IMG/VR virus record: IMGVR_UViG_3300035034_001119 | Location: 1-43,432 of that record | Source of the DNA: a virus | Reading direction: 5' to 3' (one strand) | DNA length: 43,432 bases | Part shown: in pieces, positions 21,888 to 30,928 of the stretch | Position numbering within the stretch: position 1 is the stretch's first letter | Layout: each line of letters starts with the position of its first letter | Position numbers and translations under genes: made by a program | Notes under the pieces: generated by a model | What the model was told of the DNA's origin: nothing | The model's database searches: none | The model's input: the letters and a program-made list of their open reading frames with translations, nothing else

Positions 21888-24800
21888 ATGGCAGGCGGAA
21901 TATTTGTAGGTAGCGTATACGCAACAATGGAACTTCGAACCGGTGGATTCGCAGGTGATATTGCTCGTGCCCAATCAACAATGCGGGCATTTGATAAAAC
22001 TGCACTCGGTTCTAGCCGTGCAACTTCTCAATGGGCTCAGAACGCAAATCAGGGGTTCAGGAGCGTTGCAGATGGAATTGCAGGCGTAACTAAAGCATTT
22101 GCAGCATTCGCCATTACAGGCGGTATTGGGCTTGCATCATTCGTCAAAACTGCATCAGGTTTGCAGACAACATCAAAACAATTTGAAGCATTAATTGGCA
22201 ACGCTGATGATGCGAATAAATTGTTTGGTGAACTTTATAATTACACGCTTGGAAAACCTATTGCATTTCCAACTGCTGCAAAAGCATCAGCAACATTACT
22301 CGGTTATGGACGAACTGCAGGCCAAGTTACTGAAGATATGAAAACGCTCAGCAAATTTTCTATTGTGAACGGCGCCGATCTGCAAGCATTGGCGCTTGTA
22401 TATGGTCAGGTTACATCTCGTGGTGCATTATTCGGTCAAGATGCATTGCAGTTGATCAACAACAAAATACCATTGACAAATATTCTTGCGAGAAAACTTG
22501 GCGTTTCAATTGAAGAAGCAGCCGGCAAAATAAATGGTGGTCAAATTTCAGCAGAACAATTTACTGCTGCAATGGACGATTACGGCAAATCACTTGATAT
22601 TGGTGCATTCACAAACACATTCGCAAACCGTATGATTTCATTGCAGGGTTCAATTAGATCATTCGGTAACACGATTCTCGGTTTGAGCATTGATCCAATA
22701 AAAGGGCTCGTGATTGAATCAGGCGGTTTGTTTGATCGTATATCTGGCGGATTAGATGGTTTGAGTCCAAAATTAAAAGCATTGGCACCTCAAGTCAAAG
22801 CAGCAGTTACATTTCTAATTGATAATGGAAAAACTGTCATTGCTGTAATTGCCGGCATTGGTGCAGCATTTGTTGCAGCGAAAATTGGTCAGGCGATCAC
22901 TGGAATAGCTATTGCAATGCAAACTGCAACTAAAGCAACAACATTTGCAATCGCATTAACAGCAATTGCAGCAACATTGGCGTTTCTTGAAGTCAGATTT
23001 GGATTAGTTAGCAAGACAATTGAAATCGTAAAAAATGCATTTTCATCAACAGTCGGATTTATACAAGAAAATAAATTTGCAGTTGCGGCATTCGCAGTTG
23101 CATTGATCGCATTAACATCATCATTAATTGCCGGTGCTGCTGCTAGTTTGGCAATGACGGTCCAGATCAAAGCAATGTACGCATGGGACAAAGTTATAAT
23201 CGTTGCTAAAAAGGGTGCTGCTGCTGCACAGTGGCTTTTAAACGCCGCAATGACAGCAAGTCCAATCGGATTGATAATCGCAGGTATAGCGGCACTTGTA
23301 GGCGTATTTGCATTATTATGGAAAAACAATGAGGGATTTCGTAATTTCTTCATCAAAATGTGGGCAGATATTCAAGCGGCTGTTAAAACTGCAGGCGAAT
23401 TCATTGAACGCAACTTTTTATCTGCTGTTAGATCAATCAAAGAAGCATTTGATTCTGCAAAAACGGCTGTAACTGATTTCATAACAGCAGGAATCGACAA
23501 AGCAACGGCGGCATTTGAAACTGCTAAACAAACGATCATTGATTATCGTGAATGGATTAAAAACACTGCAATTGTTCTTGGCGTGATATTCGGTCCATTA
23601 ATGCTAAAAATTGCAACAGAAGCCGTTATATCTTGGGCAAAAATAGCTGCATCAGCAGTTGTGAATGGTGCAAAATCTGCTGCTGCATGGATCACATCGA
23701 ACGCACAAGCAGGTGCATCGGCTGTTAAAAACGGAATCATAATGACTGCACAAGCAATAAAAACTGGTGCCGTAAACACTATTGAAGCAGTTAGAAGCGG
23801 TGCTATTTGGTTGAAAAATGCTGCAATCGCTGCACCTGGTTGGATCGCTGCACATGCAACAATGGCTGCATCAGCAATAAAAACTGGCGTTGTGAACACT
23901 GCTCAAGCGATTAAATCAGGTGCAATTTGGGCTGCAAATGGTGCAACCGCTGCTGCAACTTGGCTCGTGCAATTTGGTTTAATGATCGCAAAAGCGATTG
24001 CAGCAGGTGCGACAATGGCGGCACAAGCAGCTGCATCAGGTTATGCATGGCTTATTGCTGGACTGAGAATTGTTGCAATGAACGCAATTATGATTACTGT
24101 TCGTGCTGCTACTCTTGCATGGACTGCTGCACAATGGTTGTTGAACGTCGCATTGAATGCAAACCCAATCGGAATAATCATCGGATTGATCGTGTTATTA
24201 GTCGCAGGATTCATTGCATTATGGCAAAACTCAGAGACGTTTAGAAATATTGTTACTGGTGCATTTGAAAAAGTCCAAGCTGCTGCAACATTCGCATTTG
24301 AATGGATTAAATCAAACTGGCCGTTATTATTGGCAATATTGACTGGACCTGTTGGGCTTGCTGTTCTTGCAATATATAAAAATAGAGATAGCATCATGAA
24401 TGCATTTAGTGCCGCGTTGAATTTCGTCAAAGGCATTTGGAACTCAATAACAGGATTTTTTGGCGGTATTGGATCATCAATCAGCGGAATATTCAGCAAT
24501 GTCAAAAATGCTATTGTAAATAAATTTAGTGAAGCTGTTTCATTCGTGCGTGGCATACCTGGCAAGATTCTCGGTGCATTAGGCAACGGCGGTTCAATGC
24601 TGTACAACTACGGCAAAAACATGATTCAGGGCTTGTTAGATGGTGCAGGATCGCTATTGTCAACGATTGGTTCATTCTTCTTAGACAAAATACCTGGTTG
24701 GATTCAAGGGCCATTCAAAAAAGCACTTGGAATCAGCTCGCCATCAAAAGTTTTTGCCGGTTACGGTATGAACATTATGGAAGGTGCAATTATTGGAATT

Positions 24801-25058
24801 GAAAAGAAACAACGTGCGATTCAGCAATCAATGTTCAACGCATCACGCAACATCACAGATGCATTCAATCCAAATGTTTCAGTTGGTGCAGATTATAGCC
24901 GTGTCGGTACAAACAGCTCAAATGGTGCAGGAAATTCATCAAGTATGCAGATGTTTGGTAACATAAACATAGCTAATGATGCAGACGGTGATCGATTCCT
25001 AACTGAAATGGGAATGATCCGCGATGGCGAGTTAGCGGAAAGAGGCATGGCAATATAA
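21888..25058 (+). CDS. Tape measure protein, 1056 aa
   Basis: Sets tail length; at roughly 1.5 A per residue this predicts a tail near 160 nm. The N-terminal quarter resembles the common tape-measure domain (TTSKQFEALIGNADDANKLF). Several hydrophobic segments occur, with two copies of a module starting QWLLNxAxxAxPIG and running to LWxNxExFRN. An Ala-rich part has a ~40-residue period (IKTGAVNTIEAVRSGAIW and IKTGVVNTAQAIKSGAIW). The end has the usual SSPSKVFAGYGMNIMEGA. No peptidase domain is visible. It overlaps the next gene as TAATG. Confidence 0.92.
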   Translation: MAGGIFVGSVYATMELRTGGFAGDIARAQSTMRAFDKTALGSSRATSQWAQNANQGFRSVADGIAGVTKAFAAFAITGGIGLASFVKTASGLQTTSKQFEALIGNADDANKLFGELYNYTLGKPIAFPTAAKASATLLGYGRTAGQVTEDMKTLSKFSIVNGADLQALALVYGQVTSRGALFGQDALQLINNKIPLTNILARKLGVSIEEAAGKINGGQISAEQFTAAMDDYGKSLDIGAFTNTFANRMISLQGSIRSFGNTILGLSIDPIKGLVIESGGLFDRISGGLDGLSPKLKALAPQVKAAVTFLIDNGKTVIAVIAGIGAAFVAAKIGQAITGIAIAMQTATKATTFAIALTAIAATLAFLEVRFGLVSKTIEIVKNAFSSTVGFIQENKFAVAAFAVALIALTSSLIAGAAASLAMTVQIKAMYAWDKVIIVAKKGAAAAQWLLNAAMTASPIGLIIAGIAALVGVFALLWKNNEGFRNFFIKMWADIQAAVKTAGEFIERNFLSAVRSIKEAFDSAKTAVTDFITAGIDKATAAFETAKQTIIDYREWIKNTAIVLGVIFGPLMLKIATEAVISWAKIAASAVVNGAKSAAAWITSNAQAGASAVKNGIIMTAQAIKTGAVNTIEAVRSGAIWLKNAAIAAPGWIAAHATMAASAIKTGVVNTAQAIKSGAIWAANGATAAATWLVQFGLMIAKAIAAGATMAAQAAASGYAWLIAGLRIVAMNAIMITVRAATLAWTAAQWLLNVALNANPIGIIIGLIVLLVAGFIALWQNSETFRNIVTGAFEKVQAAATFAFEWIKSNWPLLLAILTGPVGLAVLAIYKNRDSIMNAFSAALNFVKGIWNSITGFFGGIGSSISGIFSNVKNAIVNKFSEAVSFVRGIPGKILGALGNGGSMLYNYGKNMIQGLLDGAGSLLSTIGSFFLDKIPGWIQGPFKKALGISSPSKVFAGYGMNIMEGAIIGIEKKQRAIQQSMFNASRNITDAFNPNVSVGADYSRVGTNSSNGAGNSSSMQMFGNINIANDADGDRFLTEMGMIRDGELAERGMAI

Positions 25059-25834
25059 TGAGTAGAATACCACTAATCGATAATCTTGATTTGCGTGAAA
25101 TACCGAATTTTGAATTTGATACCGTGCGACCTGATGCGATTCCTGATCGTGTTATTAATGCTGTTCGATTAGCACTTGCAGACGGCGAAAAATTTGACAG
25201 TTCAACATATGCAAATAAAAGAATCACAATCAGAGGTCATTTTTACGCATCAAGCCGTGCAGAATATGAAAAAGGGCGTGATGCATTGCTATCAGCGTTT
25301 GAATCTGATGTCGTTACAAGACTTGAATTTGAACAAAGTGATGAACAGCGTCAATATTATGGCACCTATGAAAATATAATTTTTGATTTCAAAGAATCAG
25401 GTTTTGTGCTTGTGAACATTGTCTATCGGGCAACTGATCCATTTGGTCAAAGCGTTGCATTATCAACATTCTATGATAGCAATGTAACTGATGAAATTTA
25501 TGAAGTCATTGAAACAGGTGGAAATATATATGCATTGCCGAAAATATCAATGACTGTGAATGGAATTGATGATGATGAAGCTGATCGAACATTATCAATG
25601 ACGATTGCACAAGGTTCAAAAACATACAATATTCAAATAACTCGTGCATGGTCAGCAGGCGAATCAATGGTTATAGATTCAAAAAAGCAGCGTGTTTATG
25701 TGAATGGACGTCGTGTTGACTACTCAGGGCGATTGCCGTTGCTTTATAAAACAAATACATTCAGATTTAACTTCACAGACGCAGCATCATTCGATGTTGA
25801 TTTGAACATCAGTTACAATAAAAGGTGGTTATAA
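25058..25834 (+). CDS. Distal tail protein (Dit-like), 258 aa
   Basis: Follows the tape measure with a one-base overlap. The N-terminal half contains ITIRGHFYASSRAEYEKGRD, a Dit-type pattern (hub ring with conserved 'I.i.G.i.a....ele..id.L'), and the C-terminal half ends in a beta sandwich (YVNGRRVDYSGRLPLLY). Forms the hub between the tail tube and the tip. Confidence 0.75.
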   Translation: MSRIPLIDNLDLREIPNFEFDTVRPDAIPDRVINAVRLALADGEKFDSSTYANKRITIRGHFYASSRAEYEKGRDALLSAFESDVVTRLEFEQSDEQRQYYGTYENIIFDFKESGFVLVNIVYRATDPFGQSVALSTFYDSNVTDEIYEVIETGGNIYALPKISMTVNGIDDDEADRTLSMTIAQGSKTYNIQITRAWSAGESMVIDSKKQRVYVNGRRVDYSGRLPLLYKTNTFRFNFTDAASFDVDLNISYNKRWL

Positions 25835-25835
25835 T

Positions 25836-26213
25836 ATGAAAACAAATTATCTCAGAAACAAATTGCTTGAGCACAAAACAGGCAAAACAACGTACACAAA
25901 GCCATCAAACACGTTTATTGGGCTATTTACAGGCGATCCAACAGTCGATGGCGATCAAAACGATGAAGTGGACGGCGGATCATATGCAAGAGATCAGGCG
26001 GCTTGGGAATCAGCCACAGACGGCACAATTGCAACGTCAGCATTGATTGAATTCACATCTATGCCATCATGCGTTGTTAAATATTGGGGTTATTTCGATG
26101 CATCATCAAACGGCAATTTGCTTGAGTATTTTCCATTTGAAGTGCCGATTACAGTGCCGTCAGGCGAAGATTTTTCTGTAGATGCCGGCAATTTAATTCT
26201 TCATGAGTCGTAA
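25836..26213 (+). CDS. Minor tail protein, 125 aa
   Basis: Small beta protein with TKPSNTFIGLFTGDPT and a GGSYARDQAAW stretch, a pattern of phage minor tail proteins found between Dit and tip genes (LFTxxPT then GGxYAR). Starts two bases after the Dit stop with AAGG upstream. Probably a baseplate or adhesion accessory component. Confidence 0.6.
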   Translation: MKTNYLRNKLLEHKTGKTTYTKPSNTFIGLFTGDPTVDGDQNDEVDGGSYARDQAAWESATDGTIATSALIEFTSMPSCVVKYWGYFDASSNGNLLEYFPFEVPITVPSGEDFSVDAGNLILHES

Positions 26214-26215
26214 TC

Positions 26216-28642
26216 ATGAACAGTTACACTGAATGGCAACTTGGAACCGCAGCCGCCAATGATTCGTCTATTGGCACGATTGAATTAACTGATCCGCAAA
26301 ATGTTCTAATTGATAATGCTGTTCAATACGCAGGCGATGGATTTCCATATTGGGATTTGGGCTCATACATGCGTTTTGCATTCATCAGCAACGCAGGCGA
26401 CAGTTTACGCAATCACACAGCAAAACTGATTGTTGATGGCGAAATAGTCGGCACAAATACAGCTGATGATGTATCAGTTGGTACAATTTCATCTGATCCA
26501 ACAGACTTTGAAACAATCGGCGATGATTCTGAATTATTTGGCGTTGCTGATTTAACTGCAAGGCAAGTCAGACGCAGCACATTCGGAATTGCAATGAATT
26601 TTTGCCGTCATAATAGTGGTGGAACACTTGTCAGCCAATCAAATTATCTAACCGTTACTGGATTTGATTTTAATATTCCATTAAATGCAACCATTACAGG
26701 AATTGAAGTCAAGTATATGGCTGCATTGCAAAATGTTGGTGGTGGTTTGAATGATACACGAATTCATTATGTGTTGATGCGCGTGCATTATTCATACGAT
26801 CCAGTTTTAAACGGCAAATCAAAAAGCAGAGGCTATATTCAATTCAATGAAGTTGAACAGCCTGAAATTAGCCAAGCAAAACATTATCAATATTTGTCTT
26901 ATGAAAAAAATCAGATTCGCGGTCAATGGCGTGATGTGATCAGTGTGCCGAGCATTTTGAATGCAGTAAATCAATTGCCTGGTCAATTAACAGTTGATCT
27001 TGCAAGAAATTTAGATAGTGTTGAACCTGAATACGAAGAAATTGAATTGACTGGTTATGGCGGCGAAGTTTTAGTTACTACTCAGAATAATGAAACAATT
27101 TTGGCAGGCGATGAAACATCATATGATATTGGTGCCGGTACAGATTTAGAAGTTGATCACACGATCAAAGTCAAAGAATTTTATGGCGGTTGGAAAACAC
27201 TGACACTCAGAAACGGAGAAGATTTGTTGACGTCTCAAGGCGAAGCGATAGAAGTGCCTGATGGCTACCCACGAGGTCGCATGTACTATCACGGCTATGT
27301 TAGTGATTATGGATTCGTTTATGATTCAAACATCAGCACAACGGCTGTTAAACTGCTGCATTTGAGCGATGAATTGAACAATGAGATATACAAAACAGAA
27401 GATATGTTAGAACTTGATAACATCACATTAAAGGAGCCATACACATTCATTCAATTTGGTGGCTTTTTCAAATACCCTGGCGATTCAGAATACGCAGGAT
27501 TCACATTTAGAGCACCATCAACATTCAAACTAAAAAGAATGACAATCAAAACATCTGGTTGGCGCGACAATATCATCACGATTACAATTCGTAGCGGTGC
27601 AACAATTGGTTCTGGTACATTTATTGGATCAGCAACAGCAACAATAAATGCAAGTGGAATCATAGATTTATCATATGCATTTGCACAAGCATTGTCATTG
27701 ACTAATGCAACCGATTACAATGCTGTTTTGACATCAGAATTCATCAAACAAACAGGTTCACAATCACACCCTGCAGCAATTTATGGTGGCAATGATATAG
27801 CAAATCATCTTGGGTATTATTACGATTCATCATGGAAATCAGCCGGTACAGATGTTGCATTTCAATTATGGGAAGAAGGTGGCGAAACTCGTGTGAATGA
27901 ATTATCAATTGCACCGTCAGACATTCAAAAGAAAATTCTTGATTTTAATGTTTTGAACGGCGGAATAATCACATATGCAAATGGCAGCATCATTGACACT
28001 GAAACGATTGTTAGCGCACCATTCAACGTGAACACGCTCAAAGAAGCAGGCGATTATGTTTTGAAACTAGCACCATCTGACTGGTATTACTATGTTGATC
28101 CAGGTCAATTAATTTACAATCTAAAGCCACGATCAGAAGAAGTTGATCATTGGTTCACACTCAGAAAAGACATCATTTCTCTGAAAATAAATAAAAACAT
28201 TGAAAATATATTAAATGAAGTTTACTTTACTGGCGGTGGTGATCCTGCATTGCTTAAACGTTATATTGACGTTACAAGTCAATCACAATGGCGAAAAGGA
28301 TTGGCCAAATTATCTGATGTGCGTGTTACAGATGATGACACTGCACAAATATTGATGGAATCAGAAGCGAATCGCAGAAGTCAACCAATATGGATTGGCA
28401 CATTAGAAGTTTTGCGATCAGAACACCCTAAATTTGCCGAACCTGGTCAAATTGCTGGATTCGTTGGATTCCAAAATATTATTGATTCAATAGTCGTGCA
28501 AATGATGAGCGTTGCAGTTCGTCATGATCGATTCGTTATTCAGCTTGGAACACAGCCACCAAAAACAAGCAAACGCATTGAAGATATCAAACGCAACTTG
28601 ACTAGAATTGAAATTGAGAACAATCCGAGCGCACCGGCATAA
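26216..28642 (+). CDS. Tail tip / minor tail protein, 808 aa
   Basis: Largest tip protein. The N-terminal part has repeated beta strands; around residues 270-400 it resembles hub proteins (AGDETSYDIGAGTDLEVDHT; YHGYVSDYGFVYDS). A lectin-like jelly-roll segment follows (FKLKRMTIKTSGW; GATIGSGTFIGSATATI). The C-terminal ~200 residues (EEVDHWFTLRKDIISLKI, then RSQPIWIGTLEV) are typical of siphovirus tip proteins. A role in receptor contact is inferred from position. Confidence 0.7.
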   Translation: MNSYTEWQLGTAAANDSSIGTIELTDPQNVLIDNAVQYAGDGFPYWDLGSYMRFAFISNAGDSLRNHTAKLIVDGEIVGTNTADDVSVGTISSDPTDFETIGDDSELFGVADLTARQVRRSTFGIAMNFCRHNSGGTLVSQSNYLTVTGFDFNIPLNATITGIEVKYMAALQNVGGGLNDTRIHYVLMRVHYSYDPVLNGKSKSRGYIQFNEVEQPEISQAKHYQYLSYEKNQIRGQWRDVISVPSILNAVNQLPGQLTVDLARNLDSVEPEYEEIELTGYGGEVLVTTQNNETILAGDETSYDIGAGTDLEVDHTIKVKEFYGGWKTLTLRNGEDLLTSQGEAIEVPDGYPRGRMYYHGYVSDYGFVYDSNISTTAVKLLHLSDELNNEIYKTEDMLELDNITLKEPYTFIQFGGFFKYPGDSEYAGFTFRAPSTFKLKRMTIKTSGWRDNIITITIRSGATIGSGTFIGSATATINASGIIDLSYAFAQALSLTNATDYNAVLTSEFIKQTGSQSHPAAIYGGNDIANHLGYYYDSSWKSAGTDVAFQLWEEGGETRVNELSIAPSDIQKKILDFNVLNGGIITYANGSIIDTETIVSAPFNVNTLKEAGDYVLKLAPSDWYYYVDPGQLIYNLKPRSEEVDHWFTLRKDIISLKINKNIENILNEVYFTGGGDPALLKRYIDVTSQSQWRKGLAKLSDVRVTDDDTAQILMESEANRRSQPIWIGTLEVLRSEHPKFAEPGQIAGFVGFQNIIDSIVVQMMSVAVRHDRFVIQLGTQPPKTSKRIEDIKRNLTRIEIENNPSAPA

Positions 28643-28645
28643 TTG

Positions 28646-28654
28646 TGATAAACT
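28646..28654 (+). promoter_or_regulatory. Extended -10 promoter of the fibre transcript
   Basis: TGA followed by TAAACT (28649-28654). Six bases later is ATG 28661 of a short leader frame. Confidence 0.55.
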
Positions 28655-28660
28655 AATAAT

Positions 28661-28687
28661 ATGAATATATGGACTCAAGGAGTATAA
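28661..28687 (+). CDS. Possible leaderless 8-codon leader peptide
   Basis: ATG AAT ATA TGG ACT CAA GGA GTA TAA: an eight-residue frame starting exactly at the leaderless distance from the -10 box. Its last codons contain AAGGAG, the ribosome site of the fibre gene at 28694. Translating it would put ribosomes on that site, so it may couple or tune fibre expression. Confidence 0.4.
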   Translation: MNIWTQGV

Positions 28688-28693
28688 ACAGAT

Positions 28694-29509
28694 ATGGCTC
28701 GACCAATACCCGATTTAGATGAAATGTTTGCAGCTGAAGTTGCTGCTGATGATGATCTAATAATTGATGATTTTTCTGCAAGTGAAACGAAACGCATAAA
28801 AGTTGGCGAACTTCTTGGTTTGCCAAAAATGGGCTGGACTGCATCAGGCGAGTCATGGTCATTCAGCTCATGGACTGCTGCAACACGCATTGGCGTGATA
28901 ACGGTGCCAAGTGATGCAACATTGAAATACACGCCTGGAATGCGTATTGAAATAACTCAGGTTACAGGCGGTATCAAACATGCATTAATTCATGCTGTAT
29001 CTGCTACAACACTAACCTTGTTTTTTGAATCAGGCGCAACGCTTGTAAATCAAGCTATCTCAAGCATTTACTACAGCTCATTAAAAGTGCCATTTGGATT
29101 TAAAATTAGTCCACTAAATTGGAGAATAAGAAAAATCTATCCAGGCGGTGAAGATAAAACCAGTGGATTGTCAAACTATCAATCTTTAAGTTCTTCATTG
29201 TTGACTTTAGGAAAAGGCTCATGGAAAGTTAAAGCAGCTTTTACTATTGAGTGGAAATGGTCTGGAACAACAGCAGATGGCAATCTAGCATTATCTGATA
29301 GCTCCACAACGGCATCAATTGACAGTGCAGAAGCAAGAGTAAGAATGACATCTGGCGGCGGTGCTGCAGATCATTATTTTTACACTTTTGAAGAAAATGT
29401 TGATTTAACTTCTGATAAATCTTTTAGAGTTATCGGCAAAGGATCAACAATGACAGAAATAGATCTAAGACAAAATTCAATTATTGAAGCAGTAAGTTCA
29501 TATTTATAA
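28694..29509 (+). CDS. Putative tail fibre / receptor-binding protein, 271 aa
   Basis: N-terminal PIPDLDEMF, then DDDLIIDDFSASETKRIKVG, the short tail-attachment pattern seen at the start of many phage fibres. The rest is beta-rich with Ser/Thr/Gly runs (YQSLSSSLLTLGKGSWKVKA; RMTSGGGAADHYFYTFEEN), like a TNF- or jelly-roll-type receptor-binding head. Last structural gene before the small membrane proteins. Confidence 0.7.
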   Translation: MARPIPDLDEMFAAEVAADDDLIIDDFSASETKRIKVGELLGLPKMGWTASGESWSFSSWTAATRIGVITVPSDATLKYTPGMRIEITQVTGGIKHALIHAVSATTLTLFFESGATLVNQAISSIYYSSLKVPFGFKISPLNWRIRKIYPGGEDKTSGLSNYQSLSSSLLTLGKGSWKVKAAFTIEWKWSGTTADGNLALSDSSTTASIDSAEARVRMTSGGGAADHYFYTFEENVDLTSDKSFRVIGKGSTMTEIDLRQNSIIEAVSSYL

Positions 29510-29528
29510 TAAATTGTACGATCAATTA

Positions 29529-29557
29529 CAGACAAAATGCATCAAATCTAGTATGCT
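29529..29557 (+). promoter_or_regulatory. Promoter for the lysis region, leaderless
   Basis: CAGACA (29529-29534), 17-base spacer, TATGCT (29552-29557), then seven bases to ATG 29565. No ribosome site before this ATG. Confidence 0.45.
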
Positions 29558-29564
29558 ATAGTCT

Positions 29565-29819
29565 ATGAACCCAATATTGTTTGCACAATCTGTCAGCCCT
29601 GAATCATCAGTGCAAAAATTGGCTGAATCTGGCGTTTTGGGTGCATTGATCATTGTTTTAGTGTTTGCATGTGGTTATTTGCTTAGATTGCTTTTAAAGG
29701 CTCAGAATGATCGTATAGACGACAAAGACAAAACTGGCGAAAAATTATATTCAACATTAGATAACGTAAAAGATGTACTTGAAAAAGTGCGTGAAGATTA
29801 TCGGGAGCGTTCAAAATGA
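29565..29819 (+). CDS. Holin-like small membrane protein, 84 aa
   Basis: One strong membrane segment (GALIIVLVFACGYLLRLLL, residues ~25-44) is followed by a charged helical tail (RIDDKDKTGEKL to YRERSK). The layout is that of small holins or holin-like membrane proteins. It overlaps the next small membrane gene as ATGA and lies upstream of the endolysin. Confidence 0.65.
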   Translation: MNPILFAQSVSPESSVQKLAESGVLGALIIVLVFACGYLLRLLLKAQNDRIDDKDKTGEKLYSTLDNVKDVLEKVREDYRERSK

Positions 29820-30022
29820 TGCCGTTTATAATTACACTAATCACTGGTATACTTATAGTAGTAACTATGGTTAAAATGTTTGACAAAAAACATACCACTA
29901 ATTACAAGAACGCTGATCAGAAAATTGAAAAAAATTCAAAAGAAATCAGCAGAATCACGTCTGAAATATTACAAAATGATGGATTCAACATCAATCCCAA
30001 CAAAGGAATCAAGCGTGGTTAA
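29816..30022 (+). CDS. Small membrane protein, 68 aa
   Basis: N-terminal membrane segment (PFIITLITGILIVVTMV) and a polar, coiled tail (NADQKIEKNSKEISRITSE). Coupled to the upstream holin-like gene (29816-29819). Probably part of the lysis set, for example a second holin/antiholin or spanin-like anchor. No lipobox is seen. Confidence 0.6.
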   Translation: MMPFIITLITGILIVVTMVKMFDKKHTTNYKNADQKIEKNSKEISRITSEILQNDGFNINPNKGIKRG

Positions 30023-30410
30023 AAAGTTTTTAAGAGAACTAATCTTCAACAAAGTTACAAAACGAATTGGCTACTTAACAGCAGTTTACGTTTTGTTTTT
30101 GATAATACCTGTTGATATAAATCTGAAAGAAATAATTTTACTTTGGACGTCAGTTGCCATTTTCTTCGGTGCGTTTTTGTATTACGGCACAATCATTTAT
30201 TCGCGTGTCAAACAAAATTACATGGTTGGCACACCGCTAATAGGTTTGTTTTATAACTCTTTGATTGCAACGCTTGCAGTCGGTGTGATTGCAATAGTTG
30301 CTGATCAAATTCGTGATCGAGAAATAACATTGATTTTCACTTTTGCTGCATTGGCATTTTATTACGCATGGATTTTTCTTATAGTCGCATTTGAAGGTAG
30401 TAAAGAATGA
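30015..30410 (+). CDS. Multi-pass membrane protein, 131 aa (GTG start)
   Basis: I choose GTG at 30015 because AAAGGAA (30002-30008) stands six bases upstream; longer starts overlap the previous gene heavily. About four membrane segments: YLTAVYVLFLIIPV, LLWTSVAIFFGAFLYYG, SLIATLAVGVIAIVA and FTFAALAFYYAWIFLIVA. Not recognised. It lies among lysis genes, so a holin or inner-membrane partner role is possible. It overlaps the next gene (ATGA at 30407). Confidence 0.62.
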   Translation: MVKKFLRELIFNKVTKRIGYLTAVYVLFLIIPVDINLKEIILLWTSVAIFFGAFLYYGTIIYSRVKQNYMVGTPLIGLFYNSLIATLAVGVIAIVADQIRDREITLIFTFAALAFYYAWIFLIVAFEGSKE

Positions 30411-30898
30411 TTAAAAAACTAACCTTAGAAAATAAAATATTGATGCTGATTGCCGTATTCATTGGACTTGGTGTGATTTTCGTCATAGTAAATACAGAGC
30501 GTAACCGGCAAAATGATATAGCTATTCAACAAAGAATAAATGCATATCAGCCAGTCATAATGACTGAATCTGTTGCTGAAAAAGAATCATACAAAACTGA
30601 TGATGTTGTGCAGGGTTATTTTACATTTGAAAGATTCACTGCTGCACCATCGTCATTGATACGAACAATGACATGCTCAATTTCAGGATTTCATCAAGTT
30701 GATGCTGAACCAATACCGTTAACTGGATCACCAATCGGAAAGCGTGATCGTGTTTTATCACCTATATTATCAATTGGCGGATCAATGAAAGGCAATTGCA
30801 CAATTAGATTCAGCCAAACATTCGTTGAACAAATAGAACAAATAGATGTACAAAAAACTGTGAACTTCGCTATTCCTGACATTATGATAAACTTGTAG
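30407..30898 (+). CDS. Single-pass membrane protein with external domain, 163 aa
   Basis: Membrane segment at residues ~12-28 (LMLIAVFIGLGVIFVIV), then ~130 external residues with two cysteines (MTCSISG, GNCTIRF) that could form a disulphide in a beta-sandwich-like domain. Coupled to the upstream membrane gene. Possibly a spanin-like or envelope-binding protein; unproven. Confidence 0.6.
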   Translation: MIKKLTLENKILMLIAVFIGLGVIFVIVNTERNRQNDIAIQQRINAYQPVIMTESVAEKESYKTDDVVQGYFTFERFTAAPSSLIRTMTCSISGFHQVDAEPIPLTGSPIGKRDRVLSPILSIGGSMKGNCTIRFSQTFVEQIEQIDVQKTVNFAIPDIMINL

Positions 30899-30928
30899 TA
30901 GGAATATTAATCGAAAGATATAAATCAC

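Noticed and set aside
23543-24607. Long minus-strand frames opposite the tape measure gene
   Set aside because: Ala- and Ile-rich shadow frames produced by the repetitive, Ala-rich plus-strand gene; no ribosome sites or known motifs.
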